Part shown: positions 26,031 to 34,684 of the stretch, piece by piece | Layout: each line of letters begins with the position of its first letter | How positions within the stretch are numbered: position 1 is the first letter of the stretch | NCBI RefSeq assembly: GCF_001636615.1 | Contig: NZ_LGEK01000024.1 | Coordinates: 1-58,611 of the forward strand | DNA length: 58,611 nucleotides | Source of the DNA: Mucilaginibacter sp. L294 | GTDB lineage: Bacteria > Bacteroidota > Bacteroidia > Sphingobacteriales > Sphingobacteriaceae | Direction: 5' to 3' | Translations under genes and position numbers: made by a program | Notes under the pieces: model-generated | Database searches by the model: none | Told to the model about the DNA's origin: nothing | Seen by the model: the letters and a program-made list of their open reading frames with translations, nothing else

Positions 26031-26092
26031 CACGCAAAGACGCTAAGACGCAAAAAACAGTTGAACTATTCGCGTCTTAGCGTCTTTGCGTG
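26031..26092. repeat. CACGCAAAGACGC inverted repeat, copy 2 (perfect arms)
   Basis: A 21-bp perfect inverted repeat (26031-26051 and 26072-26092) around a 20-nt loop lies between the arsR promoter and the Smr gene stop. It is related to the copy at 17230-17291. It would form a strong hairpin in RNA and may stop or stabilise the Smr transcript. Confidence 0.85.
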
Positions 26093-26095
26093 AAA

Positions 26096-27043
26096 TCATT
26101 TCAGTACCACTTTTGTAGCGCCATACCCAAACTTCTCTTTACGGGCATCCATAAAGGTTTGCACTTTGGGATGTTTGCTTAGCAGTTTATGCAGCTCGTG
26201 CTTTAATATACCGTTACCTGTGCCGTGTATAAAAGTAATATCGGGCATCTGGTGTACAATGGCGGCATCAAGCGCTTTTTTAAAGTGGTCGGTTTGTATG
26301 TTCAGGATCTCGCTGCTGGCTAAAAATTGGTAATCGTCGCGCAGTTTTTCGATATGCAGGTCCAGTTCGCTAACAGGTTTAGCTATGGTTTGCTGTTTTT
26401 CTTCGGCAGATTTAAAAAAGCTTTCCTTTAGCTTTTCGGCATCAATAACCAGTTCGGGTTCATCAAGCTGTATCATCCAACCCTGTTGTTTAATGTAGGG
26501 TACCAGCTTTTTAGCACCGGCAAAATCTTTTGCCTTAAATTGCTCGCTTATGTTCAATGGTGCAACCGACGGCTGGTTCTGTTTAGTGTAAAACAGCACC
26601 TGGAAGATCAGCTTAGGCCACAATTGCAGATCAGATAATTTGGCCGAGTATACCTTTGCCACACCATAAGGCTCAACAATACCGGCAAATTCGCCTTTAA
26701 AATCTTTTTGCTGCTGGGTGGTAAGCGATGCAAGCAATTGGTACGATGTTTCATTAATGATATATAAATGCACCAGCGCGTTGGCTTTGGCATCGGCCAC
26801 TACAGCTATGTGTACGCCTTTGCTTTTAAACTCGCCCACGGGCTGTATTGCCTCGGCAATATACTCTTCATCGTGGCTTTGGGCGCCGTGGCCGTGTACA
26901 TAGGTAACCTTGCTTGCCAATACAGGTATCTCAAAATCATCTTCAACGGTAACACCAATCATTTGCTCGTCGATAATTTTGGTAACGTAGCCTTCCAGCC
27001 GCTCGTCAACAAAACGTACAAAATCGCCTAATTTATATTTCAT
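26096..27043 (-). CDS. DUF2027 and Smr-domain protein
   Basis: A 315-aa protein joining an N-terminal beta-rich region (MKYKLGDFVRFVDERLEGYV, DUF2027-like) to a C-terminal Smr domain as in MutS2. The Smr motifs are LDLHIEKLRDDY and THGTGN-type FIHGTGNGILKHELHKLL. Smr domains cut or bind branched DNA or, in MutS2-like proteins, act in ribosome rescue; which applies here is unknown. I start at ATG 27043 because it gives the conserved MKYKLGDFV; ten extra codons upstream are possible. It is monocistronic. Confidence 0.85.
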   Translation of the reverse strand: MKYKLGDFVRFVDERLEGYVTKIIDEQMIGVTVEDDFEIPVLASKVTYVHGHGAQSHDEEYIAEAIQPVGEFKSKGVHIAVVADAKANALVHLYIINETSYQLLASLTTQQQKDFKGEFAGIVEPYGVAKVYSAKLSDLQLWPKLIFQVLFYTKQNQPSVAPLNISEQFKAKDFAGAKKLVPYIKQQGWMIQLDEPELVIDAEKLKESFFKSAEEKQQTIAKPVSELDLHIEKLRDDYQFLASSEILNIQTDHFKKALDAAIVHQMPDITFIHGTGNGILKHELHKLLSKHPKVQTFMDARKEKFGYGATKVVLK

Positions 27044-27093
27044 AGCAACAAAGGTATTAATATAGTGTAACACCGTTAATTAAACTTACTTTT

Positions 27094-27135
27094 ACCTGTA
27101 AATCGTTTTTTATTAAGAAAAGAAACAGGACTATC
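27094..27135. repeat. ACCTGTAAAT...ACAGGACTATC motif
   Basis: The same two half-motifs found at 94-119 recur here with a 21-base spacer, ending 38 bases before the start of the small gene at 27174. It may be a regulatory site or a dispersed element. Confidence 0.35.
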
Positions 27136-27173
27136 GTTTTTGTGTTTACTTGTCAAATTTAAACTCAATTAAT

Positions 27174-27680
27174 ATGGAACATCATACCCCTCCCGCTCCT
27201 GATAAAAAATTTCTGAAGCAGATATTTCTGCACCATTTAACCCGCATATACAACGGCAAACGCTTTTTGCGCGAACGTACGCCCCACCTGGTAGAACTGG
27301 CATCTTTCGAGGCCTTACGCCTGGCCATAAAAGAATTTGGCGGCGATGTTAAAAAACAGATTGAGCGCATGGAAGAAATTTACAAACTGATAGGCGAAAC
27401 CCCATCGCCAGAGATCTGTAACCCTATCCGCACAATTGTTAAGGATGAATTTTGTTTAGATGACAACCAAAGTATACCCCTGTTAAATGATCTTGACCTG
27501 ATGCTGTATCTGCAAATTTTAGAGCACATCAACATTACATCATACCGCATGCTTATTATGATAGCCAAATTATTGAAGTATGACGAAGTGAAGCAATTGC
27601 TAACAGAAAACTTTGATGAATCGGCCGATAACGACCAGCTATTTACTTTGATAGCTAAAGAGTATATAACACCCGAGTAA
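27174..27680 (+). CDS. Conserved-looking hypothetical cytoplasmic protein
   Basis: I do not recognise this 168-aa protein. It has no signal peptide or membrane helix and is mostly helical, with many charged residues. Segments such as RLAIKEFGGDVKKQIERMEE and FDESADNDQLFTLIAKEY suggest a compact helical fold. ATG 27174 is chosen over a TTG at 27150. It is transcribed alone, diverging from the Smr gene, with the ACCTGT/ACAGGAC motif just upstream. A short GC-rich inverted repeat with a T-poor tail at about 27708-27724 may end it. Confidence 0.7.
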   Translation: MEHHTPPAPDKKFLKQIFLHHLTRIYNGKRFLRERTPHLVELASFEALRLAIKEFGGDVKKQIERMEEIYKLIGETPSPEICNPIRTIVKDEFCLDDNQSIPLLNDLDLMLYLQILEHINITSYRMLIMIAKLLKYDEVKQLLTENFDESADNDQLFTLIAKEYITPE

Positions 27681-27854
27681 TTACAAAAAGCTGTAAAAAA
27701 ACAAAACCGGACCATAGGCCCGGCTCTGTATAGTTATTTAATACCCCTACTAAAATAACTTACAACAAAGGAAAAAAAATTAATTGCCGTAAACAAGCGC
27801 CCTGTGTAACAATTCGTTTACCTAACACCTCTAACTTAGTGTTATAATATATCC

Positions 27855-27862
27855 TAAATTTG
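27855..27862 (+). promoter_or_regulatory. Candidate -7 box for the M1 peptidase gene
   Basis: TAAATTTG matches TAnnTTTG and lies 31 bases before the start codon. No good TTTG is found 19-21 bases upstream, so support is partial. Confidence 0.4.
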
Positions 27863-27893
27863 CTTGCGTATTACATCACAAACCCAATACACT

Positions 27894-29783
27894 ATGTTTA
27901 AAAAATTACTATTAACTGCCGCTTGCAGCGTTGCGCTGTTACAATTGCAGGCACAAAGCCTTTACACACCGCGCGATATTAAAAAAGCGTATGATAACGG
28001 CACCCGCAGCCTGGATGGTAAACCCGGCCCTAAATACTGGCAAAACCACGCCCGTTACAATATTTCTATTACCGCTGCCCCGCCATTAAGCACGGTAAGG
28101 GGTACCGAAACCATTACTTATATTAATAATAGCCCCGATACTTTAAAAAGGCTGAACATGAAACTGATCCTGAACATTCACCGCCCGGGTTCGGCCAGGA
28201 TGGGTGATGCAGGCCCCGATTATTTAACTTCGGGTATCCAGATAGATACTTTTTTAATTGGCGGGCAAAAAAAAGCATGGAACAATGCTACGGCATCGTC
28301 AACCAACCAGGCTGTGGGTTTAACCAAACCCCTGCTGCCGCACGATTCGGTATTGATAAACATTGCATGGCATTTTGATGCATCAAAACAAAGCGGCCGC
28401 GAAGGGCAGATAGATTCGACCAGTTATTACCTGGCTTATTTTTACCCGCGTGTATCTGTTTATGACGATTACAACGGCTGGGACCGCGTAGCATTTGTTG
28501 ATGCACAGGAGTTTTATAACGATTTTAACGATTACACCCTTAACGTTACCGTACCTAAAAACTTTATAGTTTGGGCTACAGGTACCCTGCAAAACCCAAC
28601 ACAGGTATTGCAAAAAGAATATGCCGACCGCCTGCAAAAATCAATGACCAGCGACAGCACCATCCACGTAGCTACCATTGATGAGGTTACCGGCAATAAA
28701 GTAACTGCACAAAACGCCATGAACACCTGGACATGGACAGCCACCAACATCAGTGATGTAGCCCTTGGTTTAAGCAACCACTACATTTGGGATGCAGGCA
28801 GTGTTATTGTTGATAAAAGCACCGGCAGGCGCGCGAGCATGCAGGCCGCTTACTCTGTAAAAGGCACCGATTTTAAACAATCTGTACAATATGGCCGCAA
28901 CGCGTTGGGTTGGTTTAGCCACAACTGGCCGGGCGTACCTTATCCGTTCCCTAAAATGACAGCTTTTCAGGGTTTTGCTGATATGGAATACCCAATGATG
29001 GTGAACGACAGCCAAATGGGCGACCCAGGCTTTGCACAGCTTGTGCAGGACCACGAGATAGCACACACCTGGTTCCCTTTTTATATGGGCATAAACGAAA
29101 CCCGCTACGCCTTTATGGACGAGGGCTGGGCCACAACCTTAGAGTACCTGATAGGTATTGAAGAAAAAGGCAAAGCCAAAGCCGATGAGTTTTACAAACA
29201 GTTCCGTATAAACGGCTGGATAAACAACCGTTCGAGCAACCAGGATATCCCGGTTATTACCCAAACCAGCGAATTAACAACCGGTTACGGTAACAACGCT
29301 TACGGCAAACCATCATTAAGCTACCTTGCGCTTAAAGATATGCTGGGCGATGAGCTATTTAAAAAAGCCCTGCATGGTTATATGGACAGGTGGCATGGTA
29401 AACACCCTATCCCATGGGATTACTTTAACTCGATGAGCAATGTATCGGGCCGTAACCTTACCTGGTTCTTTAACAACTGGTTCTTCACCAACTATTATAC
29501 CGACCTGGCTATAAAAAGCGGTGTAACCGGTAAAGATGGCTATACCTTAACCGTTGCCAACATTGGCGGTTTCGCTATTCCGTTTGATGTGGTGATCACT
29601 TATACAGATGGTACTACCAAAACCATCCACAAAACCCCGGCAGTTTGGGAAGCTAACCAAAAACAAACACTGGTTACTTTCACCAACGAAAGAGGTAAAA
29701 GCCTAAAATCGGTAACGTTAGATAACGGTATCTACATGGATGCCAATACCAAGGATAACACCTGGGCGCCTAAAGCTAAATAA
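27894..29783 (+). CDS. Secreted M1-family zinc metallopeptidase
   Basis: A 629-aa aminopeptidase-like enzyme with a signal peptide (MFKKLLLTAACSVALLQLQAQ). The zinc site is intact: HEIAH followed by 18 residues and the third ligand Glu in FMDEGWATTLEYL. The substrate-anchoring loop reads FADMEYP instead of GAMEN, as in many non-classical M1 members. The N-terminal beta domain and a long C-terminal part with a beta-sandwich end (FDVVITYTDGTTKTI) complete it. It probably trims peptides in the periplasm or medium. I start at ATG 27894, not the upstream TTG, because the signal peptide begins there. A terminator follows. Confidence 0.93.
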   Translation: MFKKLLLTAACSVALLQLQAQSLYTPRDIKKAYDNGTRSLDGKPGPKYWQNHARYNISITAAPPLSTVRGTETITYINNSPDTLKRLNMKLILNIHRPGSARMGDAGPDYLTSGIQIDTFLIGGQKKAWNNATASSTNQAVGLTKPLLPHDSVLINIAWHFDASKQSGREGQIDSTSYYLAYFYPRVSVYDDYNGWDRVAFVDAQEFYNDFNDYTLNVTVPKNFIVWATGTLQNPTQVLQKEYADRLQKSMTSDSTIHVATIDEVTGNKVTAQNAMNTWTWTATNISDVALGLSNHYIWDAGSVIVDKSTGRRASMQAAYSVKGTDFKQSVQYGRNALGWFSHNWPGVPYPFPKMTAFQGFADMEYPMMVNDSQMGDPGFAQLVQDHEIAHTWFPFYMGINETRYAFMDEGWATTLEYLIGIEEKGKAKADEFYKQFRINGWINNRSSNQDIPVITQTSELTTGYGNNAYGKPSLSYLALKDMLGDELFKKALHGYMDRWHGKHPIPWDYFNSMSNVSGRNLTWFFNNWFFTNYYTDLAIKSGVTGKDGYTLTVANIGGFAIPFDVVITYTDGTTKTIHKTPAVWEANQKQTLVTFTNERGKSLKSVTLDNGIYMDANTKDNTWAPKAK

Positions 29784-29802
29784 GATTATACTTCTTTGAT
29801 AT

Positions 29803-29839
29803 AAAAAACGCCCTGCTCAAATATGAGCCGGGCGTTTTT
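29803..29839. terminator. Bidirectional terminator after the M1 peptidase
   Basis: AAAACGCCC (29805-29813) pairs with GGGCGTTTT (29830-29838), with a nested GCTCA/TGAGC stem. Poly-A on the left and poly-T on the right allow use from both strands. Confidence 0.85.
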
Positions 29840-29877
29840 AGTTTATAAATACTTGTAAAAAGCCGAATTTGATTTGA

Positions 29878-31524
29878 TTATTTTTTTATCACAACCACAT
29901 TTCCAAGCTTTTGCTTAACGCTTAATATCCCTCCTTTATCAAGCGGCTGCCAAAACCAACCCTCTTTGGTTTTATTATCAACCTGTGCCAATTTTTTACC
30001 GCTTACTGTAATGCTGGCAGGTTTAGCTGTAAGCCTGAAAAGATCATTGGATGCTTTATCAAAAATTTTGTACGAAATATCATTTGTACCATACACTATA
30101 TTTGTAACCGTAGAAGATGTTTTTAGCATATGATCGGCACCGGCAGGTGCTAACTGTGGCGCAATTGCCATAGCACGAATGTAATGACGAACAAAATCGC
30201 CATATCCATCAGTCATCCAAACATCGTTTGTTGGGTAATAATTTTTGCCATCATAATCTACCGCGTAGGTTGACCATGTAAGCTCGCGTACCGCATTACG
30301 GTTAAGTGTGGTATCGCCTGTCATAGCCCAATACAACAACTCCATTGATGCCTGGCGGGCCGAATGGCTATTACCAACTACAGGGTATGCAGTTTGTTCG
30401 TTAGTAACTGTTACACCATATTTTGCCCAGTCTTTATTATTAAATGTTTTGTGCACCCATTTAAAAATATTTGATACCGTTTTTTTCCAGTCGGCGTAAA
30501 GCTCCTTATGCTCCATCACAAACATGGCATAAGTTGTGGCATTTATTTGTGTTTTTGAGTATCCCGGTACATCTTCAAAAAATGGCCCCCAATCATTAGT
30601 CTTTTCCGGGTAGCTCTTAAACCATTGTAAGGTTTTATTAAAGGCATCCTGGTATTTTACAGTGTTGCCTTTATGTAGTTTAATTAGTTCGCTAAATAAC
30701 TGAAGTGTGCCTGTCCAGTTTGCAGTATAGCTCCCCATTCTTGGTTCTTTGTAATAATCATTCTTACCAAGCTCAGCTATTTTACCCGTTACGGCATTCA
30801 CCTTAAAAGGCCACGGTGAATTTTTTGCATCACCGGGTTTTATGTTTGCTGCCATGGTGTTGGCAATTTTCACTGCAATATTCAAATATTTAACTTCTCC
30901 GGTTTTTTTATATAACCGTATCAGTTCATAACCTAACGATCCTGCTTTATCGGGCTGTAGCACACCTTTACCAGCCATCATATCGCCATCATATATCCCC
31001 GATTCTACTTTAGTATTATATGGGTATGGCAAATTTGGCCATTTACAGGTTGGCGAAGACATAGAATGCGCCAGGTAATAATCGGCCTGATACTTCATAT
31101 CCTTTATGAAAGCCTCATCGCCAAGGTAATTATAAAAAATATCCCAGGCAGATATGCCCATAGCCACCTGATCGCCACCGATACCTCTTCTATCATGGCC
31201 GGCTTTCCACACCTGGTGGTTCATATAATACTTTTCACCATTGGTATCAACTTCCATGTTTTTCCAGAACTTCCATGTCAGTTTTATAGTTTGATCAAAC
31301 GCATCACCATAATTATCCGCGTTCCAGGGGATAAGATTACCCGCCCCATCTACCTTCACCTTATGATAAATGATAGAATCTGATAGTTCGCGTCCGTTTT
31401 TAATACTAAGTATGTTTTTATCCAATATGCCATATTGCGCATTAGCTGAATTACTACATAGAAATAATGCTAAAAGCGCACAAAGGCCTTTACCAATTTT
31501 TTCGCCAAAATTGTGTTTGTACAT
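29878..31524 (-). CDS. Secreted protein with alpha/alpha-barrel-like architecture, possible polysaccharide-active enzyme
   Basis: A 548-aa exported protein (signal peptide KGLCALLALFLCSNSANAQ). The central 400 residues are a series of aromatic-rich helices, with repeated W, Y and D/G loops such as GHDRRGIGGDQVAMGISAWD, WPNLPYPYNTKVESGIYDGD and DVWMTDGYGDFVRHY. This resembles six-hairpin (alpha/alpha) glycosidases or polysaccharide lyases. I cannot name the family. The C-terminal 80 residues look like a beta-domain. It is monocistronic and shares the downstream terminator with the M1 gene. ATG 31524 is chosen because the upstream extension is AT-rich and spoils the signal peptide. Confidence 0.7.
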   Translation of the reverse strand: MYKHNFGEKIGKGLCALLALFLCSNSANAQYGILDKNILSIKNGRELSDSIIYHKVKVDGAGNLIPWNADNYGDAFDQTIKLTWKFWKNMEVDTNGEKYYMNHQVWKAGHDRRGIGGDQVAMGISAWDIFYNYLGDEAFIKDMKYQADYYLAHSMSSPTCKWPNLPYPYNTKVESGIYDGDMMAGKGVLQPDKAGSLGYELIRLYKKTGEVKYLNIAVKIANTMAANIKPGDAKNSPWPFKVNAVTGKIAELGKNDYYKEPRMGSYTANWTGTLQLFSELIKLHKGNTVKYQDAFNKTLQWFKSYPEKTNDWGPFFEDVPGYSKTQINATTYAMFVMEHKELYADWKKTVSNIFKWVHKTFNNKDWAKYGVTVTNEQTAYPVVGNSHSARQASMELLYWAMTGDTTLNRNAVRELTWSTYAVDYDGKNYYPTNDVWMTDGYGDFVRHYIRAMAIAPQLAPAGADHMLKTSSTVTNIVYGTNDISYKIFDKASNDLFRLTAKPASITVSGKKLAQVDNKTKEGWFWQPLDKGGILSVKQKLGNVVVIKK

Positions 31525-31759
31525 TTGTTTAAAGTTTAAAATATAAATTGATTTGTAATTGATTTCAATCAGAATAAAAGCCCCTAAATATATCTTATTT
31601 AAGCATACATAAACCGATTCGCTCACGATTTATTTATCAAATTAATTTGCATTTATCAGTACATCATTGTATTACCAGTGATTATCAAAAGGTTACACAT
31701 TACCGTCAAACAGACAGATTATAGTATTTATAATCAATTAATTACAGGAATATATACGG

Positions 31760-31827
31760 TAGTGTAGAAATAACACCAACCACAAGCCGAATTGTTAGTG
31801 TAGAAACAACACCAACTACAGGCTGAA
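31760..31827 (+). repeat. Pair of 32-nt direct repeats
   Basis: Two copies (31760-31791 and 31796-31827), each beginning TAGTGTAGAAA and containing AACACCAAC, differ at four positions, all transitions. The period is 36 bp. The AACACCAAC part recalls the GTTGTTGGTG/CACCAACAAC hairpin at 40718-40741. Confidence 0.8.
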
Positions 31828-31863
31828 GTTGGGTATTTTTTGTGCTTGCCCAGTCACAAATTT

Positions 31864-31955
31864 GTCATGCTGAGCGATAGCGAAGTATCTATCGCCGCCA
31901 CGCAGTCGGCCATGCCTAGTTCGCTAATAGATCCTTCGCTATCGCTCGGGATGAC
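31864..31955. repeat. GAGCGATAGCGAAG palindromic repeat, copy A
   Basis: GTCATGCTGAGCGATAGCGAAG at the left and CTTCGCTATCGCTCGGGATGAC at the right form an imperfect inverted repeat about 92 nt long. The GAGCGATAGCGA word is shared with the elements at 38940 and 40606. I recall this as a dispersed sequence in Bacteroidota genomes. Confidence 0.8.
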
Positions 31956-31972
31956 AAGGTGGTAAAAACAAA

Positions 31973-32000
31973 AAAAGCCCGGCTAATTAGCCGGGCTTTT
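31973..32000. terminator. Terminator after the YtxH gene
   Basis: A perfect palindrome, AAAAGCCCGGCTAA / TTAGCCGGGCTTTT, with poly-A on its left side gives a T run for the minus-strand gene and also works on the plus strand. Confidence 0.9.
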
Positions 32001-32021
32001 ACACATGTTATGTTAAATACC

Positions 32022-32387
32022 TTATGCGTTCTGGATAGAGTTATTCCAGTCGTTAGCGGTACCTTTTACTTTTGATTTTGCACTATCAACACCGTTTTCG
32101 GCATAGTGTGTAGCTTTAGCCTTTACGCTGTCAATCGCATCATCAGCATCACTAACCGCGCCGCTGAACTTCGATTTTACCGAATCAACCGCGTTGCTAC
32201 CGTACTCTTTGATATTATCGGCAGTAGATTGCGCTTTGTTTTTTGCTTTGTCAACAAGGTCGTTTACGTAATCAGCAATATCGCCTCTTAGTTCTTCACC
32301 TTTTTCGGGGGCTAATAATAAACCTAATGCGGCGCCCGCTGCAGCACCCACTAAAAGTGCTGCTATAATTTTTGCTTGATCTTTCAT
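32022..32387 (-). CDS. YtxH-domain stress-type membrane protein
   Basis: A 121-aa protein. One short hydrophobic segment at about 7-27 (AALLVGAAAGAALGLLLAP, the YtxH/gas-vesicle-like GxxxGxxxGxLxAP helix) is followed by EKGEELRGDIADYVNDL and then a Ser/Ala/Lys/Asp-rich amphipathic chain with repeated DAIDSVKAKA-like units. Such proteins anchor in the membrane and are stress-induced in several phyla; the precise function is unknown. It diverges from a small membrane protein gene at 32541. Confidence 0.88.
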   Translation of the reverse strand: MKDQAKIIAALLVGAAAGAALGLLLAPEKGEELRGDIADYVNDLVDKAKNKAQSTADNIKEYGSNAVDSVKSKFSGAVSDADDAIDSVKAKATHYAENGVDSAKSKVKGTANDWNNSIQNA

Positions 32388-32540
32388 ATTCTTTACTTTT
32401 TAGTAGATGATTTTGTACTTAATTAACAAATACCATACCGCACTGTTTAAAAAAGTTTACAATAAGTTATACATGGCATTAATTTACAACCACAAAATGT
32501 AATGAACACACAAAGCAAGTGCTTTGCTGTTTAAGGGGTT

Positions 32541-32783
32541 ATGGATATTACTTCAGTTATAGATTCAACCCGGTCGGTACATTTCCGTAAAATGTTTTAC
32601 CTAGTAACAATTGTACTGGCAGGTATACTACTTGTACTTAAATACCAACTATTACCTTATATAAACAGGAAAGAAGATTTACTGGACAGGATACTGAGAC
32701 GGCTGTTAGATTTTTTGATCGCGCTAATATTCATCGTGATAGCCGTGGCTTCGGTAATTTTTTGGATGAGCGGGAACGAATGA
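32541..32783 (+). CDS. Small two-helix membrane protein
   Basis: An 80-aa protein I do not recognise. Two hydrophobic stretches, at about 19-39 (MFYLVTIVLAGILLVLKYQLL) and 56-76 (LIALIFIVIAVASVIFWMS), are joined by a charged loop (NRKEDLLDRILRRLLDF). This suggests a hairpin in the inner membrane. The ATG is clear and the gene has no overlapping competitor. It lies between YtxH and a cold-shock gene, both stress-type, so a membrane-stress role is possible but unproven. A fragment reading GGTTCGACAGGCTCACC, a common dispersed sequence, follows the stop. Confidence 0.65.
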   Translation: MDITSVIDSTRSVHFRKMFYLVTIVLAGILLVLKYQLLPYINRKEDLLDRILRRLLDFLIALIFIVIAVASVIFWMSGNE

Positions 32784-32840
32784 TGATTGGTTCGACAGGC
32801 TCACCATAACATCGCGCCTTTCAACCACCTACTGGCCCAT

Positions 32841-32872
32841 AAAAAAACATCCGCCTTTATGGGGCGGATGCT
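32841..32872 (-). terminator. Terminator after the second cold-shock gene
   Basis: CATCCGCC (32848-32855) pairs with GGCGGATG (32863-32870). The A7 run on the left becomes a T run on the minus strand. Confidence 0.8.
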
Positions 32873-32902
32873 TTCTGTAACATTTAGTGGATTAATATAT
32901 AA

Positions 32903-33097
32903 TTAAACAACCTTTACGTTTACTGCGTTTAAGCCTTTTCTTCCGTTTTCTACTTCGAATTCAACTTTATCGTTTTCACGAATTTCGTCGATTAGGCCTG
33001 TTGAATGAACAAATACATCGGCACCACCACCATCTGGGGTAATAAAACCAAATCCTTTTGTTTCATTGAAAAATTTTACTGTTCCTTCTTTTTGCAT
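32903..33097 (-). CDS. Cold-shock-domain protein, second copy
   Basis: A 64-aa single cold-shock domain with KGFGFITP and VFVHSTGL, a paralogue of the protein at 1626. Most of the differences are in the loop GGGAD and the C-terminal [15 protein letters not shown] start at ATG 33097, giving [10 protein letters not shown], which aligns with the MQQGTVKFF start of the first copy; a longer start would add 15 unlikely residues. It has its own terminator and no visible partner. Confidence 0.93.
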   Translation of the reverse strand: MQKEGTVKFFNETKGFGFITPDGGGADVFVHSTGLIDEIRENDKVEFEVENGRKGLNAVNVKVV

Positions 33098-33195
33098 TAT
33101 ATTATTTATTAAAGTGCGCAAGGTATGCATAATAATCCACAATAGTGCAAAAGCGCTGTAAATGCGGGCTCGTGGTAATGCTAAACAGTATAGGG

Positions 33196-34338
33196 TTAAG
33201 CTACAACAGCCAGGTGCCGGCCATGCAGGGTGTTTTCAGAATCTTTAACAATGCCGCGGATCTTCTCGTCCAATTCGTTAACGGTAAGCTCCATCATATC
33301 AAAATAGCTAAAGTTTATATTCTCCATTTTAATAAGGTCTATAATACCTAATAAGGATGCTACCGGCCTGCGCAACTCATGCGACTGGATGATGGCAATG
33401 CGGTTAAGCGCCTCGTTCTGGATATTGATATAAGCTTCCTGTTTTTTATGGTGGGTAATATCGGTAGAGTTTAGCGCCACCCCTATCACATCCCCTATGC
33501 GGTTACGTACAGGGATAAAAGTGGTCACCTTCCAACAGGCGGTTGGTGTGCCCATCATCAAAAGCCATTCGCGTTTTATAGAACGGCCTGTTAGCGCTAT
33601 GTTAAAGTACTTCTTAAATTGGTGCAGTATACTTGGCTCGGTAAAATCAAGCAAAGTATCGCCTTCGGCCAACTTATGGCCATAAGCATTTTTTACAAAC
33701 GCTGCAGCCGACCGGTTAAACGCCAGCACTTCAAAGTTACGGTCTGCCAGTATGTGGGTATCATTAGAACTATCAAAGATGGCTTTCAGCTTTAATTCCG
33801 ATTCGACGATGGCGGTAGCATGTTCCTGCTCTTTTGTACGTTGTTTAGCCAGTGTATTCAGGCTCCAGTTCAGTTCCATCAGGTTTACTACCTGCTTGGC
33901 CATTACCTGCATTGATTTTTGCTGATGAGCGGTCAGTTCTCTTGGCTGCATATCAATAACGCATAAACTGCCTATAGCAAAGCCGTCTTTAGTAATTAAG
34001 GGGGCCCCTGCGTAAAACCGCACGTATGGCTCGCCGTTAACCAGTGGGTTATTGCAATGTAAAGGGTCGGTTTTAAGATCAGGAATAATATTTAGATGGG
34101 TTTGTTTAATAGTAATATTACAAAAAGACATCCCCCGGGGAGTGCATTCAACTTCGGTGCCTACCGATGCTTTAAACCACTGCGTATCTTTATCAAGCAC
34201 GGTAACCAGGGCAACCGGGGCCTGGCAAATTTCGGCTACCAGCGCTACAATTTCATTTAAATCATGAATAATACCGGCATCAAGGTGCATAAACCTATCT
34301 ACAGCAGTAAGGCGTTGTTGCTCGGTATAGTTAATCAT
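33196..34338 (-). CDS. GAF/PAS protein with histidine-kinase dimerisation helix but no ATPase domain
   Basis: A 380-aa cytoplasmic protein. A GAF domain covers about 25-160 ([20 protein letters not shown], then [20 protein letters not shown]). A PAS domain covers about 185-300 ([35 protein letters not shown]). It ends with a HisKA-like H box ([20 protein letters not shown]) and one more helix, then stops. No N, D/F or G box of HATPase_c follows, and the next 190 bases downstream have no such coding. It may act as a phospho-relay partner, dimerise with complete kinases, or sense only. It is a single-gene unit. Confidence 0.85.
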   Translation of the reverse strand: MINYTEQQRLTAVDRFMHLDAGIIHDLNEIVALVAEICQAPVALVTVLDKDTQWFKASVGTEVECTPRGMSFCNITIKQTHLNIIPDLKTDPLHCNNPLVNGEPYVRFYAGAPLITKDGFAIGSLCVIDMQPRELTAHQQKSMQVMAKQVVNLMELNWSLNTLAKQRTKEQEHATAIVESELKLKAIFDSSNDTHILADRNFEVLAFNRSAAAFVKNAYGHKLAEGDTLLDFTEPSILHQFKKYFNIALTGRSIKREWLLMMGTPTACWKVTTFIPVRNRIGDVIGVALNSTDITHHKKQEAYINIQNEALNRIAIIQSHELRRPVASLLGIIDLIKMENINFSYFDMMELTVNELDEKIRGIVKDSENTLHGRHLAVVA

Positions 34339-34510
34339 ACAAGGTAAATGGTTGAAAATAATATGCAGCCGTATAAAAGCTTTTAATTATACACGCAACT
34401 CTTAAAAATGTTTATGGCGGCGTATTATAATATTATTTCAGCAAGGGTTATAATTAAATACGGGGATTATAGCTGCACGGTTTGCCATCCGGCAAATATT
34501 TTTCATACTA

Positions 34511-34542
34511 AAAAACCCCGATGGGGTTAACCAAAGGGGTTT
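34511..34542 (-). terminator. Terminator for lysA
   Basis: On the minus strand AAACCCC...GGGGTTT is followed by TTT. An alternative AACCCC/GGGGTT stem shares the same bases. Confidence 0.65.
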
Positions 34543-34593
34543 GCTAAATACCTTAATACAACTTATAACCACATAACCATACTAATCATTTAG

Positions 34594-34629
34594 CCCTGGT
34601 TTATAAAACTTCCGCCTTGTAAACCAGGG
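34594..34629 (-). terminator. Hairpin downstream of lysA
   Basis: CCCTGGTTTA (34594-34603) pairs perfectly with TAAACCAGGG (34620-34629). It lies 56 bases past the lysA stop and has no T run, so it may protect the 3' end rather than terminate. Confidence 0.5.
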
Positions 34630-34684
34630 TTAATTTATAATTTATATACGGCCTGTACGTGTTAATGGTTTTAATTGATACACC

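Larger units (their letters stand above)
31525..32021. other. 497-base intergenic region with three repeats and a terminator
   Basis: From left to right: an AT-rich upstream region of the secreted barrel gene; a pair of 32-nt direct repeats (31760-31827); a GTCATnCnGAGCGATAGCGAAG palindromic element (31864-31955); and a strong terminator for the minus-strand YtxH gene (31973-32000). No gene is visible. Confidence 0.7.
34339..34684. other. 346-base intergenic region with two hairpins
   Basis: An AT-rich region upstream of the GAF/PAS gene, with two hairpins that can end the minus-strand lysA transcript (34511-34542 and 34594-34629). No gene or clear promoter pair was found. Confidence 0.6.
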
